The position numbers and the translations under genes were made by a program. Source: Streptomyces sp. CG4 (GTDB lineage Bacteria; Actinomycetota; Actinomycetes; Streptomycetales; Streptomycetaceae). Taken from it: DNA of 64,000 bases. Shown piece by piece: positions 24,225 through 32,312 of the stretch; within the stretch, counting starts at the first letter, position 1; each line of letters begins with the position of its first letter. The stretch is from NCBI RefSeq assembly GCF_041080655.1, contig NZ_CP163525.1, positions 5,332,001 through 5,396,000 on the forward strand, read 5' to 3'. The notes under the pieces were generated by a model. That model did no database searches, was not told the DNA's origin, and was given only the letters and a program-made list of their open reading frames with translations.

Positions 24225-25865
24225 GTGACAGACACTGCACCTGCCACTGCTCGGGCCATGCCCCGTGCCCGGCGCCGGAAGGGCGTACCGGCCAGCGCGC
24301 CGGGGATGCGCGCCGCTATCTATGTTCGCCTATCGCGTGAAACGGACGAGACGACTTCTCCAGAGCGCCAGCGCGCAGCGTGCGAGGCGCTGTGTGAGGC
24401 ACGTGGCTGGGACGTCATAGTCGTCGAGGAAGACATCGATGTCTCCGGCTTCTCGCGGGGCCTCGACCGGCCGGGTCTGCAACGCATCCTGACCCGGCTC
24501 GCCGAGCTGGACGTGATCGTGTTCTTCAAGATCGACCGGCTTGCACGCTCGACGGTCGACTTCGCGGAGATCATGCGACTCGCCGAGCACCAGAGCGTTG
24601 CGCTCGCATCGGCCACGGAACCTCTTGACCTCACGTCGTCCATGGGCCGGGCCATGGCAAAGGTCATCGCGGTCTTCGCCGAGCTGGAGTCCGACACCAT
24701 CGGCATGCGGGTGTCCAGTGCCCACGAGCACCTGCGCCGCGAGGGCCGCTACACCGGCGGCCGCGTCCCGTACGGCTACATGGTCGTCCCCAACCCCAAC
24801 GGGGCGGGCAAGGTCCTTGCGGTCAACGAGGACGAGGCCAAGACGATCAGGAAGATCGTGGAAAGGGTCCTGGCCAAGGACTCCCTCATGCAGATCATCA
24901 ACGATCTCAACAAGGAGGGCGTCCCGTCGCCCGGCCACACCTCACGCCAGACCACGGGCAAGCGCAGCGACTCCAAGCAGTGGTACACGACGACGCTACG
25001 CAGCCTGCTGGGCAATCCCCAGTTGCTCGGCCAGGTCATCGAGGATGGAAAGCCGATCCTGCGGACGGACGGTCTGCCCCTGGTCAACCGCCCGCCGATC
25101 CTCGAAACGGACACCTGGCAGGTGCTCCAGGACGAGTTGGAGCGCCGGGCCAATCCTGGTGAGAAGCGCCGGGAGGGGACGTCGCTGTTGCGCGGCATCA
25201 TGCACTGCGGAGTCTGTGGTGAGCGCATGTACACCTTCAGCGGGCGCAACGGTCAGCTTCGGTACCGGTGCATCGGCCCCCTGAAGTACCGCCAGCGGGC
25301 GGCCAAGGGGGAGGAGAAGCCGGGCGAGAAGTGCTACGGGCCGACCGTGGCGGGGGTGACCACCGAGGAGCATGTCACCGAGCAGTTCCTTGCGAAGTAC
25401 GGGCACCTTTCCGTGATGCGGACGGTCCAGGAGGCGGGCGAGGACTTCCGCCCGCAGATCAGGCAGGCTGAGGAAGCGTTGGCCGACTTGCAAAAAGATC
25501 GCTACGACCGGGGCCTGTTTAAGGGCGACGACGGAGCGATCCGGTACGCGGAGCAGTACGCCAAGCTGGAGGAGCGTCTGGCCTCCCTGAAGGAGAGGCA
25601 GCGAACGGCGAAGCCGGGCGGCGTAAAGGCGGAGCCGACCGGCGAGACGCATGCCGAGCAGTGGAAGCGCTCGGACGTGGCCGGTAAGCGAGACCTGTTG
25701 TTGAACGCGGGCGGCTACGTGGAGGTGGCACCCGCGCGGCGGGGCGGGAAGAAGCTGGACACCTCACGCCTGTCGGTGTACTTCGGCGAGGAGGGGCACA
25801 TGCGACGGGCGGCAGCGGCGAAGAAGAGCGGACAGGAGATCGAGACGACCGACAGCCGGGGCTGA
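24225..25865 (+). CDS. int: Large serine integrase (site-specific recombinase)
   Basis: 546 aa from the GTG at 24225, with AGGA 9 nt upstream. The N-terminal resolvase domain starts AAIYVRLSRE, with catalytic Ser37, and continues through SGFSRGLDRPGLQRIL and IDRLARSTVDF. It is followed by the recombinase domain (GGRVPYGY...IVERVLAKDSLMQIINDLN), a zinc ribbon (HCGVCGERMYTFSG...YRC) and a C-terminal coiled coil (about 425-490). It integrates the element into xpb, by attB x attP recombination. Its start is only 28 bp from the divergent xpb start. A TAGGAT at 24212-24217 could alternatively be a -10 box giving a leaderless mRNA. Confidence 0.95.
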   Translation: MTDTAPATARAMPRARRRKGVPASAPGMRAAIYVRLSRETDETTSPERQRAACEALCEARGWDVIVVEEDIDVSGFSRGLDRPGLQRILTRLAELDVIVFFKIDRLARSTVDFAEIMRLAEHQSVALASATEPLDLTSSMGRAMAKVIAVFAELESDTIGMRVSSAHEHLRREGRYTGGRVPYGYMVVPNPNGAGKVLAVNEDEAKTIRKIVERVLAKDSLMQIINDLNKEGVPSPGHTSRQTTGKRSDSKQWYTTTLRSLLGNPQLLGQVIEDGKPILRTDGLPLVNRPPILETDTWQVLQDELERRANPGEKRREGTSLLRGIMHCGVCGERMYTFSGRNGQLRYRCIGPLKYRQRAAKGEEKPGEKCYGPTVAGVTTEEHVTEQFLAKYGHLSVMRTVQEAGEDFRPQIRQAEEALADLQKDRYDRGLFKGDDGAIRYAEQYAKLEERLASLKERQRTAKPGGVKAEPTGETHAEQWKRSDVAGKRDLLLNAGGYVEVAPARRGGKKLDTSRLSVYFGEEGHMRRAAAAKKSGQEIETTDSRG

Positions 25866-25890
25866 CGCCGACGCCACCAGACAGACGAGA

Positions 25891-25922
25891 GGGCGCCCCC
25901 ACCGGACGAGGTGGGGGCGCCC
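25891..25922. terminator. Bidirectional terminator between int and the convergent RDF-like gene
   Basis: GGGCGCCCCCACC at 25891-25903 pairs perfectly with 25910-25922 (13 bp, 6-nt loop). It separates the rightward int gene from the leftward operon. Confidence 0.85.
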
Positions 25923-25937
25923 TTGCGTCTGTTCAGC

Positions 25938-26447
25938 TCAGGCAGTGCCCTGGTCGGGGTCGTGCCAGGGGCCGATGACCTTGATAGAGGGGCGGCAATA
26001 GGACAGTGCGGCGCCATCGCGGGTTGTGAACTCAACCGTCTCTGCGGCGAGTTCGCAGAGGGCATCCCCGCCTATCCCGGATAGTGCGGCCCTTAGCGCT
26101 GGGACGGATTCCGCCAGGTCCCATGAGGCGGAACTGAGGCGGAAGCCGCCGAGGGCGTATGCGTCGGCGAGACGGAACGAGAGGCGAATACTGGGCTTCG
26201 GCTCATAGCGAGGTGCGGCTGTCAGCAGGCCGGCCCTGATGGATTCGGGGCCGGAGATGACGACTCGCATGGTGGTTGATCGGGGCAGCAGTTCGAAGTA
26301 GTCGGCTTCGTTGCTGGCCCGGGTCGGCAACTGCCTGCCGAAGAGCTTCCCGATGGCTGCGGCGACTTCCTCAGTCCCAGTGGAGACGCGCCAAGAGCCC
26401 TGGCCGCACTGGAAGCGGCCGACGAACGTCGTGGTGCGGTTGGTCAT
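25938..26447 (-). CDS. Candidate recombination directionality factor, phiC31 gp3-like
   Basis: 169 aa. The order of motifs follows, as I remember it, the Gp3-like recombination directionality family of Streptomyces phages phiC31 and phiBT1. These are VGRFQCG, then WRVSTGTEEVAAAIGKLFG, a mid-region with GPESIRAG, P-S-I-R-L-S-FRLADAYALGGFRLSSASWDLAE and finally VEFTTRDGAALSYCRPSIKVIGPW. It lacks the cysteine-rich insert of the phage proteins. It would bind integrase and switch it to excision. It starts one triplet after the rep stop (TAA-ATG), so excision would be coupled to replication, as xis is in pSAM2. The similarity was judged by eye. Confidence 0.65.
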   Translation of the reverse strand: MTNRTTTFVGRFQCGQGSWRVSTGTEEVAAAIGKLFGRQLPTRASNEADYFELLPRSTTMRVVISGPESIRAGLLTAAPRYEPKPSIRLSFRLADAYALGGFRLSSASWDLAESVPALRAALSGIGGDALCELAAETVEFTTRDGAALSYCRPSIKVIGPWHDPDQGTA

Positions 26448-27926
26448 TTAGAACTCCCCCTCTTGCCTGAGGCGTTGGGTGTGGGCGATGTCGTGGCGGA
26501 CTTGCGCGGCGAGAAGTTCTTCGCCGGGGCGGTAGCCGCTGCTGAGGTAGGTCCAGGAGGAGGCGGTGACGAGGGTGGTGTTCTCGTCGGTGGTGGGGAG
26601 GCCGGCGCGGGCGCGGGCGGCGTCGGCCTGGGCGAGGCGCCAGGCGCGGCGTACGTCGCGGAGGGCGCCGAGGGTGGTGGAGTAGGCGCGGGATTTCGTG
26701 GAGAAGTGGCCGCGGAAGCCGAGCATGTGGGCCCACTTCCAGAGCTTGAGTTCGGCGAACTCCGGCAGATGGCCGAGGGCCCAGGCGGTACGGATCATCT
26801 GCCGTACGTGCTGCTGGACTGGCAGGGCCTTGATGGGTTCGGCCTGTCCGGTGCCGTCGCAGTCGGCGCACCGGTCGTGGAAGTGGTCAGGGCCGCGTAC
26901 GTAGCCGCGTCCGGCGCAAGGGCGGCACATCAGGGTGCGGTCGACGGTGCCCGCGCCTTCGGCGTTCTTGGTGGCGTACTTGGCGATGTATCCGGCGACC
27001 TTGGCGTCTGTGTACTCGGCAACCCTGGCGTCGGTGAGTTCACCGTCGCCCAGGGCCGAGATGGGATCGACCTTGTACCGGCCGCCCCAGGCGATGACAC
27101 GTTCGCCGATCGAGTCGGACTCAATGGTGAGCCGGGCTCGCTCGCGCGCCAGGCCCACCGCGGTTTTCAGGGCATCGAAGGTGGCCCAGGGCGGGGGCGT
27201 GCTGGTGTGGCCGTCGGGGCCGTCGAAGCGGATCACGGCGTGGAAGTGGATCAGGCCACGTTTCTGGTACTCGGCGACCTTGGCGAAGGAGACGCGGAGG
27301 GCGGCGTTCAGTGCCTTCTGCGTCATGCCGAGGTATTCGGCCAGGGCTCGGCGCATATAGGTGGTGAAGCGTGCCCAGAGCTGCCCGGCGTGCGCGTTCC
27401 AGAGCACGGCGCCGGAGTAGTCGTAGGTGGATGGGTTCAGTGGGGTGCCGAGTGGGGCGTCTTCGGCGTGGGTGTCGCCGCAGGCGCAGGGCCGGGGCTT
27501 GCCTGCGTCGGTGGCGGGGCGGTTGTGGACGGGGCCGAAGGAGGGGGCGGTGAGGGTGACGAAGGCGCGGGGGTGGTCGCGGACGGTTTCGGCGACGTTC
27601 TTCCCGCCGGAGAGTCCGGCCTTGATGAGGTGGTAGGTGTCGGCGGCGTAGACGCGGGAGCAGGCGGGGCAGCGGGAGGCGCGGCGGTTGCCGCAGACAG
27701 TGAGGAGGCGCCCGGAAGGCTCGTCCTCGGAGCGGTAGGAGCGGACGACTTCCTTGGTGGCCGGGTCGGTGGTGGTGCTCCAACCGTGGAGATTGACGGG
27801 GTGGGTGCAGCCGCGCAGGTTGCGGACCTGTTCGGTGACGCGGTCGAAGTCGTGGGTGTTGGCCAGTTCGATCAGGTCCCGCAGGCCGGGGCTGACGACG
27901 TGGCGCAGGTCGAGGGGGCGGCGCAT
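26448..27926 (-). CDS. rep: Rolling-circle replication initiator, RepSA (pSAM2) type
   Basis: 492 aa. The protein has an N-terminal zinc-binding stretch (CGNRRASRCPACSRVY), the HUH metal motif in KRGLIHFHAVIRFDG, a catalytic-tyrosine segment (DAKVAGYIAKYATKNAEG) and further CxxC pairs (CRPCAGRG, CADCDG). It nicks the double-strand origin and starts replication of the excised circle before transfer. It is the distal part of the leftward operon, followed directly by the RDF-like gene. Start ATG at 27926, GGAG upstream. Confidence 0.9.
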   Translation of the reverse strand: MRRPLDLRHVVSPGLRDLIELANTHDFDRVTEQVRNLRGCTHPVNLHGWSTTTDPATKEVVRSYRSEDEPSGRLLTVCGNRRASRCPACSRVYAADTYHLIKAGLSGGKNVAETVRDHPRAFVTLTAPSFGPVHNRPATDAGKPRPCACGDTHAEDAPLGTPLNPSTYDYSGAVLWNAHAGQLWARFTTYMRRALAEYLGMTQKALNAALRVSFAKVAEYQKRGLIHFHAVIRFDGPDGHTSTPPPWATFDALKTAVGLARERARLTIESDSIGERVIAWGGRYKVDPISALGDGELTDARVAEYTDAKVAGYIAKYATKNAEGAGTVDRTLMCRPCAGRGYVRGPDHFHDRCADCDGTGQAEPIKALPVQQHVRQMIRTAWALGHLPEFAELKLWKWAHMLGFRGHFSTKSRAYSTTLGALRDVRRAWRLAQADAARARAGLPTTDENTTLVTASSWTYLSSGYRPGEELLAAQVRHDIAHTQRLRQEGEF

Positions 27927-27998
27927 GAGTGGCGGGGTCTCCTATCTGGCACGAGGATGAGAGCGACGGGTGCGTTGCGCGTGCGCTCGCGGTGAAAG

Positions 27999-28043
27999 CT
28001 GCGGGCAGCAGACGGGACGGAACGAGTCGGCTGCTGCCCGCAG
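27999..28043. terminator. Hairpin between the DUF2637 gene and rep
   Basis: CTGCGGGCAGCAG at 27999-28011 pairs with 28031-28043 (13 bp, 19-nt loop). It lies in the 186-bp gap upstream of rep. It may terminate or attenuate the tra-spd transcript, or be part of a replication control site. Confidence 0.6.
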
Positions 28044-28112
28044 GCATGACGGGGTGGGCCCAGGGGCGGGCGAGGGTGGGAGGTGCCGGGAAGGCCGGCG
28101 GAGGGTGCGGCC

Positions 28113-28826
28113 CTACAGGGCGGCGTGGAGAGCGGTAGCCATGGGAAGGCCGATACCGAGTCGCCTCTTGAGCTGGGCCGGTGTGATGTTGTCGCCGTGC
28201 TCCGCGTGATGGGACGCGGCGATGGAGCGTGCTTCGGCGAGCAGCGGCTCAGGCACTGTCACCACAGGCGCAGGCGCAGGCACGGCTGGGGCCGGGATGG
28301 TGAGCGGCGCAGCCGGGGCCGGTTCCGGCATAGCGGGCGGGGCGGGTTCCGGTTCGACGGAGGCCGGGGCGGGCTCATGGGCCGGTGCCATCTCGGCAGT
28401 GACCGCCGGGGCGGCTGCTTCGGTGGTGACCGTGTGGAAGGAGCGCAGCAGCTGCGGGCCGACCGCTCCCCAGCCCAGGAGCAGCAGCGGGGCTACGGCG
28501 TCGATGGCAGCGCGGCCGTAATGCCGGGCGACGACGGGTTCGGCGACGTTGAGGGCCAGGGTCAGCAGACCGGAGACGTGCATGAGGCGGGTGGCCGCCT
28601 TCATGTGCTCGGCCGGGACGCCGCGAAGGGACAGGTAGCGCAGGGCGACCAGGAGCCCGACCACGGACAGGTCCACCATCGGGGCGATGAGTGGTGCGAT
28701 GGGGGCGGGGACGCCCAGGCGCAGGGCCAGGGCCCAGACGTTGCCGAAGGAGAAGACGAACGCCAGGAGAGCGATGATGCCCATGACCACGGTCACGGTG
28801 CGCTGGGTGATCCGGTCCTCAGACAT
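28113..28826 (-). CDS. DUF2637 membrane protein, Spd-like (plasmid spread)
   Basis: 237 aa. Four membrane segments occupy about 10-125 (VTVVMGIIALLAFVFSFGNVWALAL, IAPLIAPMVDLSVVGLLVALRYL, and so on). A long Pro/Ala/Glu-rich linker (about 135-195) leads to a C-terminal helix-turn-helix-like tail (ITPAQLKRRLGIGLPMATALHAAL). DUF2637 proteins of this layout sit next to tra in AICEs and Streptomyces plasmids and are linked to spread within the recipient mycelium. Start ATG at 28826 with GGAGGTGA. Confidence 0.8.
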   Translation of the reverse strand: MSEDRITQRTVTVVMGIIALLAFVFSFGNVWALALRLGVPAPIAPLIAPMVDLSVVGLLVALRYLSLRGVPAEHMKAATRLMHVSGLLTLALNVAEPVVARHYGRAAIDAVAPLLLLGWGAVGPQLLRSFHTVTTEAAAPAVTAEMAPAHEPAPASVEPEPAPPAMPEPAPAAPLTIPAPAVPAPAPVVTVPEPLLAEARSIAASHHAEHGDNITPAQLKRRLGIGLPMATALHAAL

Positions 28827-28874
28827 TGGGAGTTCACCTCCTTTCGCAGGTGACGGGGCGTTGACCGCCGGTGG

Positions 28875-29054
28875 TCAGTGCTTCCGGCCCACGAGCTTGG
28901 CCGCGCTGGGTCCGAGGTACGTTTCGAGCAGCCGACGTTCCTTGCCGTTGGCGACGCGGTAGGCGGCGACGCCGATTGCCGAGGCGTCTGCCCAACGCTG
29001 TTCGCGGACGGCTTGCCGCATGGCGCGGACGGCTTTTCGGATGCGGGGACGCAT
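28875..29054 (-). CDS. Small AICE protein (59 aa)
   Basis: 59 aa, basic and helical (MRPRIRKAVRAMRQAVREQRWADASAIGVAAYRV...GKERRLLETYLG...VGRKH). The ATG at 29054 is preceded by GGGAGGAC. It lies between tra and the Spd-like gene with 16 bp and 48 bp gaps, so it is part of the operon. Small genes in this position are usual in AICEs and their role is unknown. Confidence 0.65.
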   Translation of the reverse strand: MRPRIRKAVRAMRQAVREQRWADASAIGVAAYRVANGKERRLLETYLGPSAAKLVGRKH

Positions 29055-29070
29055 CTGTCCTCCCGATGGA

Positions 29071-30483
29071 TCAGGCCGCGAGCGGCGTGGAGCCGTCGTC
29101 GTCCGGGTCGATCTTGGTGAGGTCGACGGAGGGGAGCAGGTCGGCCGGGTCGGCGGTCAGGTGGTTGGTGGCATGGGCGATGTCGGACGCCCACTCGTCC
29201 GGCACGTACGGGGTGCGGATGCGGGTGAAGCCGGGCTGGGACTGGTGGTTCATCGAGGCCACGCCGATGTAGGCCGGGTCCTGAAGGTTGATCGGGTTGG
29301 CATCCGGCCACTCCCGGATGTCCTCACCGAGCGCCGCAACGGCGGCTTCGGCGGTCTTCTGAGCGAAGCTCAGGCCCACGGGGCACACGTCGCGGATGAA
29401 GGTCGGGATCGCGTCCCCGGTGGTCTTCTGCGTGGCGAGGATGACGAGGATTCCGACAGAGCGGCCCTTCTTGACCAGGTCTTCCACCAGCCGGGCGTTC
29501 TCGGCGGCCAGCGCGGCGAGCTTCTTCGTCTTGGGGTCGCTGCCCTTGTGGTCGCGGAAGTAGGTGTGCGCCTCATCAATGATCAGCACGACGAGCGGCC
29601 ACTTCTCGGACGGGCCCACATCCCACACGGACTTCACCCCGAGCACATCGCGCACGAGGGTCGAGCGCACACGCCGCAGGTCCACCAGCCGCCGGAACAG
29701 CTTGTTGGCTTCCTCCAGGTCATCACCGACGAAGGCGAACATGCGCTGTACCCAGTCGGCATAGTCCCCCTCGTACGCAGCGGACACCTTGCCGTCCGCG
29801 CAGGCGAACTGAACCCACGGCGCCGGCGCCCAGTCCGACAGAAGCCGGTTGATCAACGAGGTCTTGCCCTTGCCGGGAAGGCCGCCCACGGTGACACCAG
29901 GCACCTGCCGCAGGTCGACGGACACCGGCTGTGCGTACTCATCCACGCCCAGATCCCACCGGGCCGCCTCCTCCGGCTCCTCACCCGTGGGGCGGTGCTC
30001 GGTGGGGAACTTCAGCGGATCGAGCCGCACACCACGGATGACGACCGACCCCGGCTCATCCTGGGTGACCGCGACCCGCGTGCACCTCCAGGCGTCCGCC
30101 AGATGCGGGGCAGCCTTCTGGTACTGCTCCAGGCCGACGCCCGGCAGGCAGCCCGCCCGCGCGATCACCCCGTACGCGTCATGCGTGACCTTCAGAGCGG
30201 GGACCAGGACCCGGGGCTTGATGGGCTTGTTGCCCGTGTTCGACATCGACGCGAGCGCAGTCGGCGTCTTGTCCGTGGCCGACAGCTTCAGCATCGGCGC
30301 GAGCCGCTTCCAGGTCCGCCGCACCCGCATGGCCTGCCGGATGGACTGCCGGGTCATGGCATCGGCACGCACATAGCGGACCACCCACCACACCGACCAG
30401 CACACCAGCACGACCAGAGCCACGCCGACCACCACACGGCAGAAGCCCAAGGCCCCTTCCACGGCGCCGTTGAGATCCTTCAC
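29071..30483 (-). CDS. tra: Conjugal transfer protein, FtsK/SpoIIIE-type DNA translocase (Tra)
   Basis: 470 aa. One or two N-terminal membrane segments (VVVGVALVVLVCWSVWWVV), then an FtsK-like motor: Walker A GLPGKGKTSLINRLL, Walker B PLVVLIIDEAHTYFRD, followed by AKKGRS-like ILVILATQKTTGDAIPT. Streptomyces Tra proteins pump double-stranded DNA from cell to cell without relaxase nicking. The GTG start overlaps the preceding small gene by GTGA and has AGGAG upstream. Confidence 0.92.
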   Translation of the reverse strand: MKDLNGAVEGALGFCRVVVGVALVVLVCWSVWWVVRYVRADAMTRQSIRQAMRVRRTWKRLAPMLKLSATDKTPTALASMSNTGNKPIKPRVLVPALKVTHDAYGVIARAGCLPGVGLEQYQKAAPHLADAWRCTRVAVTQDEPGSVVIRGVRLDPLKFPTEHRPTGEEPEEAARWDLGVDEYAQPVSVDLRQVPGVTVGGLPGKGKTSLINRLLSDWAPAPWVQFACADGKVSAAYEGDYADWVQRMFAFVGDDLEEANKLFRRLVDLRRVRSTLVRDVLGVKSVWDVGPSEKWPLVVLIIDEAHTYFRDHKGSDPKTKKLAALAAENARLVEDLVKKGRSVGILVILATQKTTGDAIPTFIRDVCPVGLSFAQKTAEAAVAALGEDIREWPDANPINLQDPAYIGVASMNHQSQPGFTRIRTPYVPDEWASDIAHATNHLTADPADLLPSVDLTKIDPDDDGSTPLAA

Positions 30484-30692
30484 GATTCGTTCTCCTGAGA
30501 GTTGTAGAGGAAGGCCACAAGGGCCGACTTGAGAGCCGCCCGGTCAGCCGGGGCGGAAAGGCGGGGAAAGCCGTAGCCGACGAGCACGGCCGCCACCGAG
30601 TTCACGAGAGGCTCGGTGAGCAGGGCCTCCGGCCCGGCGTGAGCCAGCGGGTAGCTGCGCTCGACGCCGGACCGGAAAGCGGTGCCGCTCAC
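30480..30692 (-). CDS. Small AICE protein (70 aa) upstream of tra
   Basis: 70 aa. The GTG at 30692 overlaps the upstream stop (GTGA) and its own stop overlaps the tra start. The sequence (LLTEPLVNSVAAVLVGYGFPRLSAPADRAALKSALVAFLYNSQ) is helical. Tight coupling on both sides shows that it is expressed with tra. Family not recognised. Confidence 0.65.
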   Translation of the reverse strand: MSGTAFRSGVERSYPLAHAGPEALLTEPLVNSVAAVLVGYGFPRLSAPADRAALKSALVAFLYNSQENES

Positions 30693-31048
30693 GCGGCCTC
30701 GGCGGTCGAGGCGGGTGCGCCGACCAGGTCCAGACGCTCCGCGCGGTAGGCGATGCCGTCCGACAGCGAGCCGTTGAAGATCCGCGCCCACGGAGTGGCG
30801 AACAGCTCCACCGGCATCACCTGCACACCCGGCTTCAGGCCGTTGGGGAGGCCCGTCTCCGGAACGGTGATCTTCATGGCCTCGGCGCGGTCCTCCTCCA
30901 TGAGGAAGAGGGTGATCGTGTAGAGCTTCGCGCCGGTCTCGCGGTCGGTCGCGAACTGGGTCTTCTCGGCGTCCGCGTACTTCGGCACCGCCTGGTTGCC
31001 AGTCATGAACGACGTGGACGGGAGCAGGCCAACACGGATTCGAGCCAT
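30689..31048 (-). CDS. Conserved AICE/plasmid hypothetical protein, first gene of the transfer operon
   Basis: 119 aa from the ATG at 31048 with AAGGAAG upstream. The chain starts MARIRVGLLPSTSFMTGNQAVPKYADAEKTQFATDRETGAKLYTITLFL and is beta-rich and soluble. Proteins of this type commonly open the tra operons of Streptomyces integrative elements; their role is unknown. It is transcribed divergently from the GntR repressor and so is the likely repressed gene. Confidence 0.7.
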   Translation of the reverse strand: MARIRVGLLPSTSFMTGNQAVPKYADAEKTQFATDRETGAKLYTITLFLMEEDRAEAMKITVPETGLPNGLKPGVQVMPVELFATPWARIFNGSLSDGIAYRAERLDLVGAPASTAEAA

Positions 31049-31098
31049 GGGTGTCACTTCCTTTTCGATCTTGGGCCGGTAGCTCCGGCCGCACCACT

Positions 31099-31199
31099 AC
31101 ATAACCACAACACCCGCTACACACGCAACACCCGCACACCGAGTGAAGCGCTACACACGAGACACAAGGGTGATGCGGGTGTATCGCGTGTGGGGTAAT
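31099..31199. promoter_or_regulatory. Divergent promoter/operator region between the transfer operon and the GntR repressor
   Basis: CTACACACG occurs at 31117-31125 and 31151-31159, with related CACACCG, GGGTGTATCG and CGTGTG sequences between 31130 and 31192, so a regulator could bind several sites. For the rightward gene, TGATGC (31171-31176) and GGTAAT (31194-31199) at 17-bp spacing fit -35/-10. This resembles the KorSA-pra/tra control regions of pSAM2-like elements. Confidence 0.55.
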
Positions 31200-31216
31200 C
31201 GCCGTATCCTGCGGGC

Positions 31217-31645
31217 ATGACACTGCCGCTCGAAGACGACTCCCGGCCGCCCTACATCCAGGCCGCCGAAGTCCTGCGCAGAGAGATCAGCACCGGGCAT
31301 CTCAAGCCCGGAGACAGGCTCCCCTCGGCCCGCGCCCTCCAGGACCGGTACGGCATCGCGAGCAGCACCGTGCAGAACGCGCTGCGGCTGCTGAAGAGTG
31401 AGGGGCTGGTCTACAGCGTTCAGGGCCGGGGCAGCTTCGTCCGCAACAGCGCCGCCAATGTGCCGGCCGAGGCAGCCCCCGGCGAGCAGGGCCAGGAGGA
31501 GCAGACCGAAATGGCCGGCGATGCTCCCGGCCCCAGCGCGGAATCACTCGCCCGGGACATGCAGGCCATGAAGGCCGACATCAAGCGGCTTGAGAACACG
31601 GTGTCTCAGCTTCTGACGATCCTGGAAGCTCAGCAGCGGAAATAG
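31217..31645 (+). CDS. GntR-family repressor, KorSA-like
   Basis: 142 aa. Winged helix at about 10-75 (PPYIQAAEVLRREISTGHLKPGDRLPSARALQDRYGIASSTVQNALRLLKSEGLVYSVQGRGSFV). There is no large effector domain; instead a short linker and a C-terminal coiled coil (AESLARDMQAMKADIKRLENTVSQLLTILEAQQ) are probably for dimerisation. This matches KorSA-type repressors that keep transfer and replication genes of AICEs silent. It is divergent from the transfer operon and probably binds the CTACACACG repeats. Confidence 0.85.
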   Translation: MTLPLEDDSRPPYIQAAEVLRREISTGHLKPGDRLPSARALQDRYGIASSTVQNALRLLKSEGLVYSVQGRGSFVRNSAANVPAEAAPGEQGQEEQTEMAGDAPGPSAESLARDMQAMKADIKRLENTVSQLLTILEAQQRK

Positions 31646-31742
31646 CCGCAGCCAGCCGTCGCACCTTCGCGTCCAACCGGGCAACCGCCGCGCAGATGTC
31701 GGTGAACTCCGCGTCCAACGCGGCTATTTCATGCTCGGTCAT
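31581..31742 (-). CDS. Possible small coiled-coil protein (53 aa)
   Basis: ATG at 31742, stop at 31581. The frame reads MTEHEIAALDAEFTDICAAVARLDAKVRRLAAAISAAELPG and then a tail overlapping the 3' end of the GntR gene by 65 bp on the opposite strand. The heptad-like start looks protein-like, and GGGAA precedes the ATG, but the overlap and small size leave doubt. Confidence 0.3.
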   Translation of the reverse strand: MTEHEIAALDAEFTDICAAVARLDAKVRRLAAAISAAELPGSSEAETPCSQAA

Positions 31743-32160
31743 TTCCCGTTTCCCCGCCTTACGTCCGTGCCAGTTCCACGTGCTCCATCGCGATGCCCAG
31801 GGATCGCCCGAAGGCTTGCCCAGGGGTCAGCTGCCGCCGGATCAGGACTTGCCCGAGCCGCCCGGCGCGACGTCAACGCGACTGCCGAATCAGGTCTACC
31901 GGCCAGACCGGACACGTACGAGGCGCATGGTCCCGTGCTCCCGCCAGGCGGGAAACAACCTTTCTTTCCGTCCCGCGTGACGGGCTCGAAGACCAGCATC
32001 CGTACTTCTCGCGGACAAAGCGAACCGCGCAGTCCGGACCCGCCGAAGGTCAACCAGGTGAGTTGCGCCCGGTTCAATCCCGCTCGGTCCTGCCTGCACC
32101 CGGCTCGATCCCGCTCAATCCGCTTGAGTCCGCAGCCGACCCAGCCTCGTGCAGCGCACA

Positions 32161-32312
32161 TCACATGCCTCCCTTCGTCCGCCGAGGACACCCATGGTCC
32201 GGAGAAACGCCGGTTTCGGTAACCGGGGATCCCGTGGTATAAGCCCCACCGTCGCGCGCCAATCACACATTTCCCTTCGTCCGGCGGGGAGCAGCAATAG
32301 TCCGGAGAAGCG
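32161..32312. repeat. Degenerate 50-bp direct repeat pair
   Basis: Copies at 32161-32209 and 32263-32312, about 102 bp apart, share TCACA, CCCTTCGTCCG, GGA, CA and GTCCGGAGAA blocks in the same order and spacing. This is too regular to be chance and is not coding. Confidence 0.6.
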
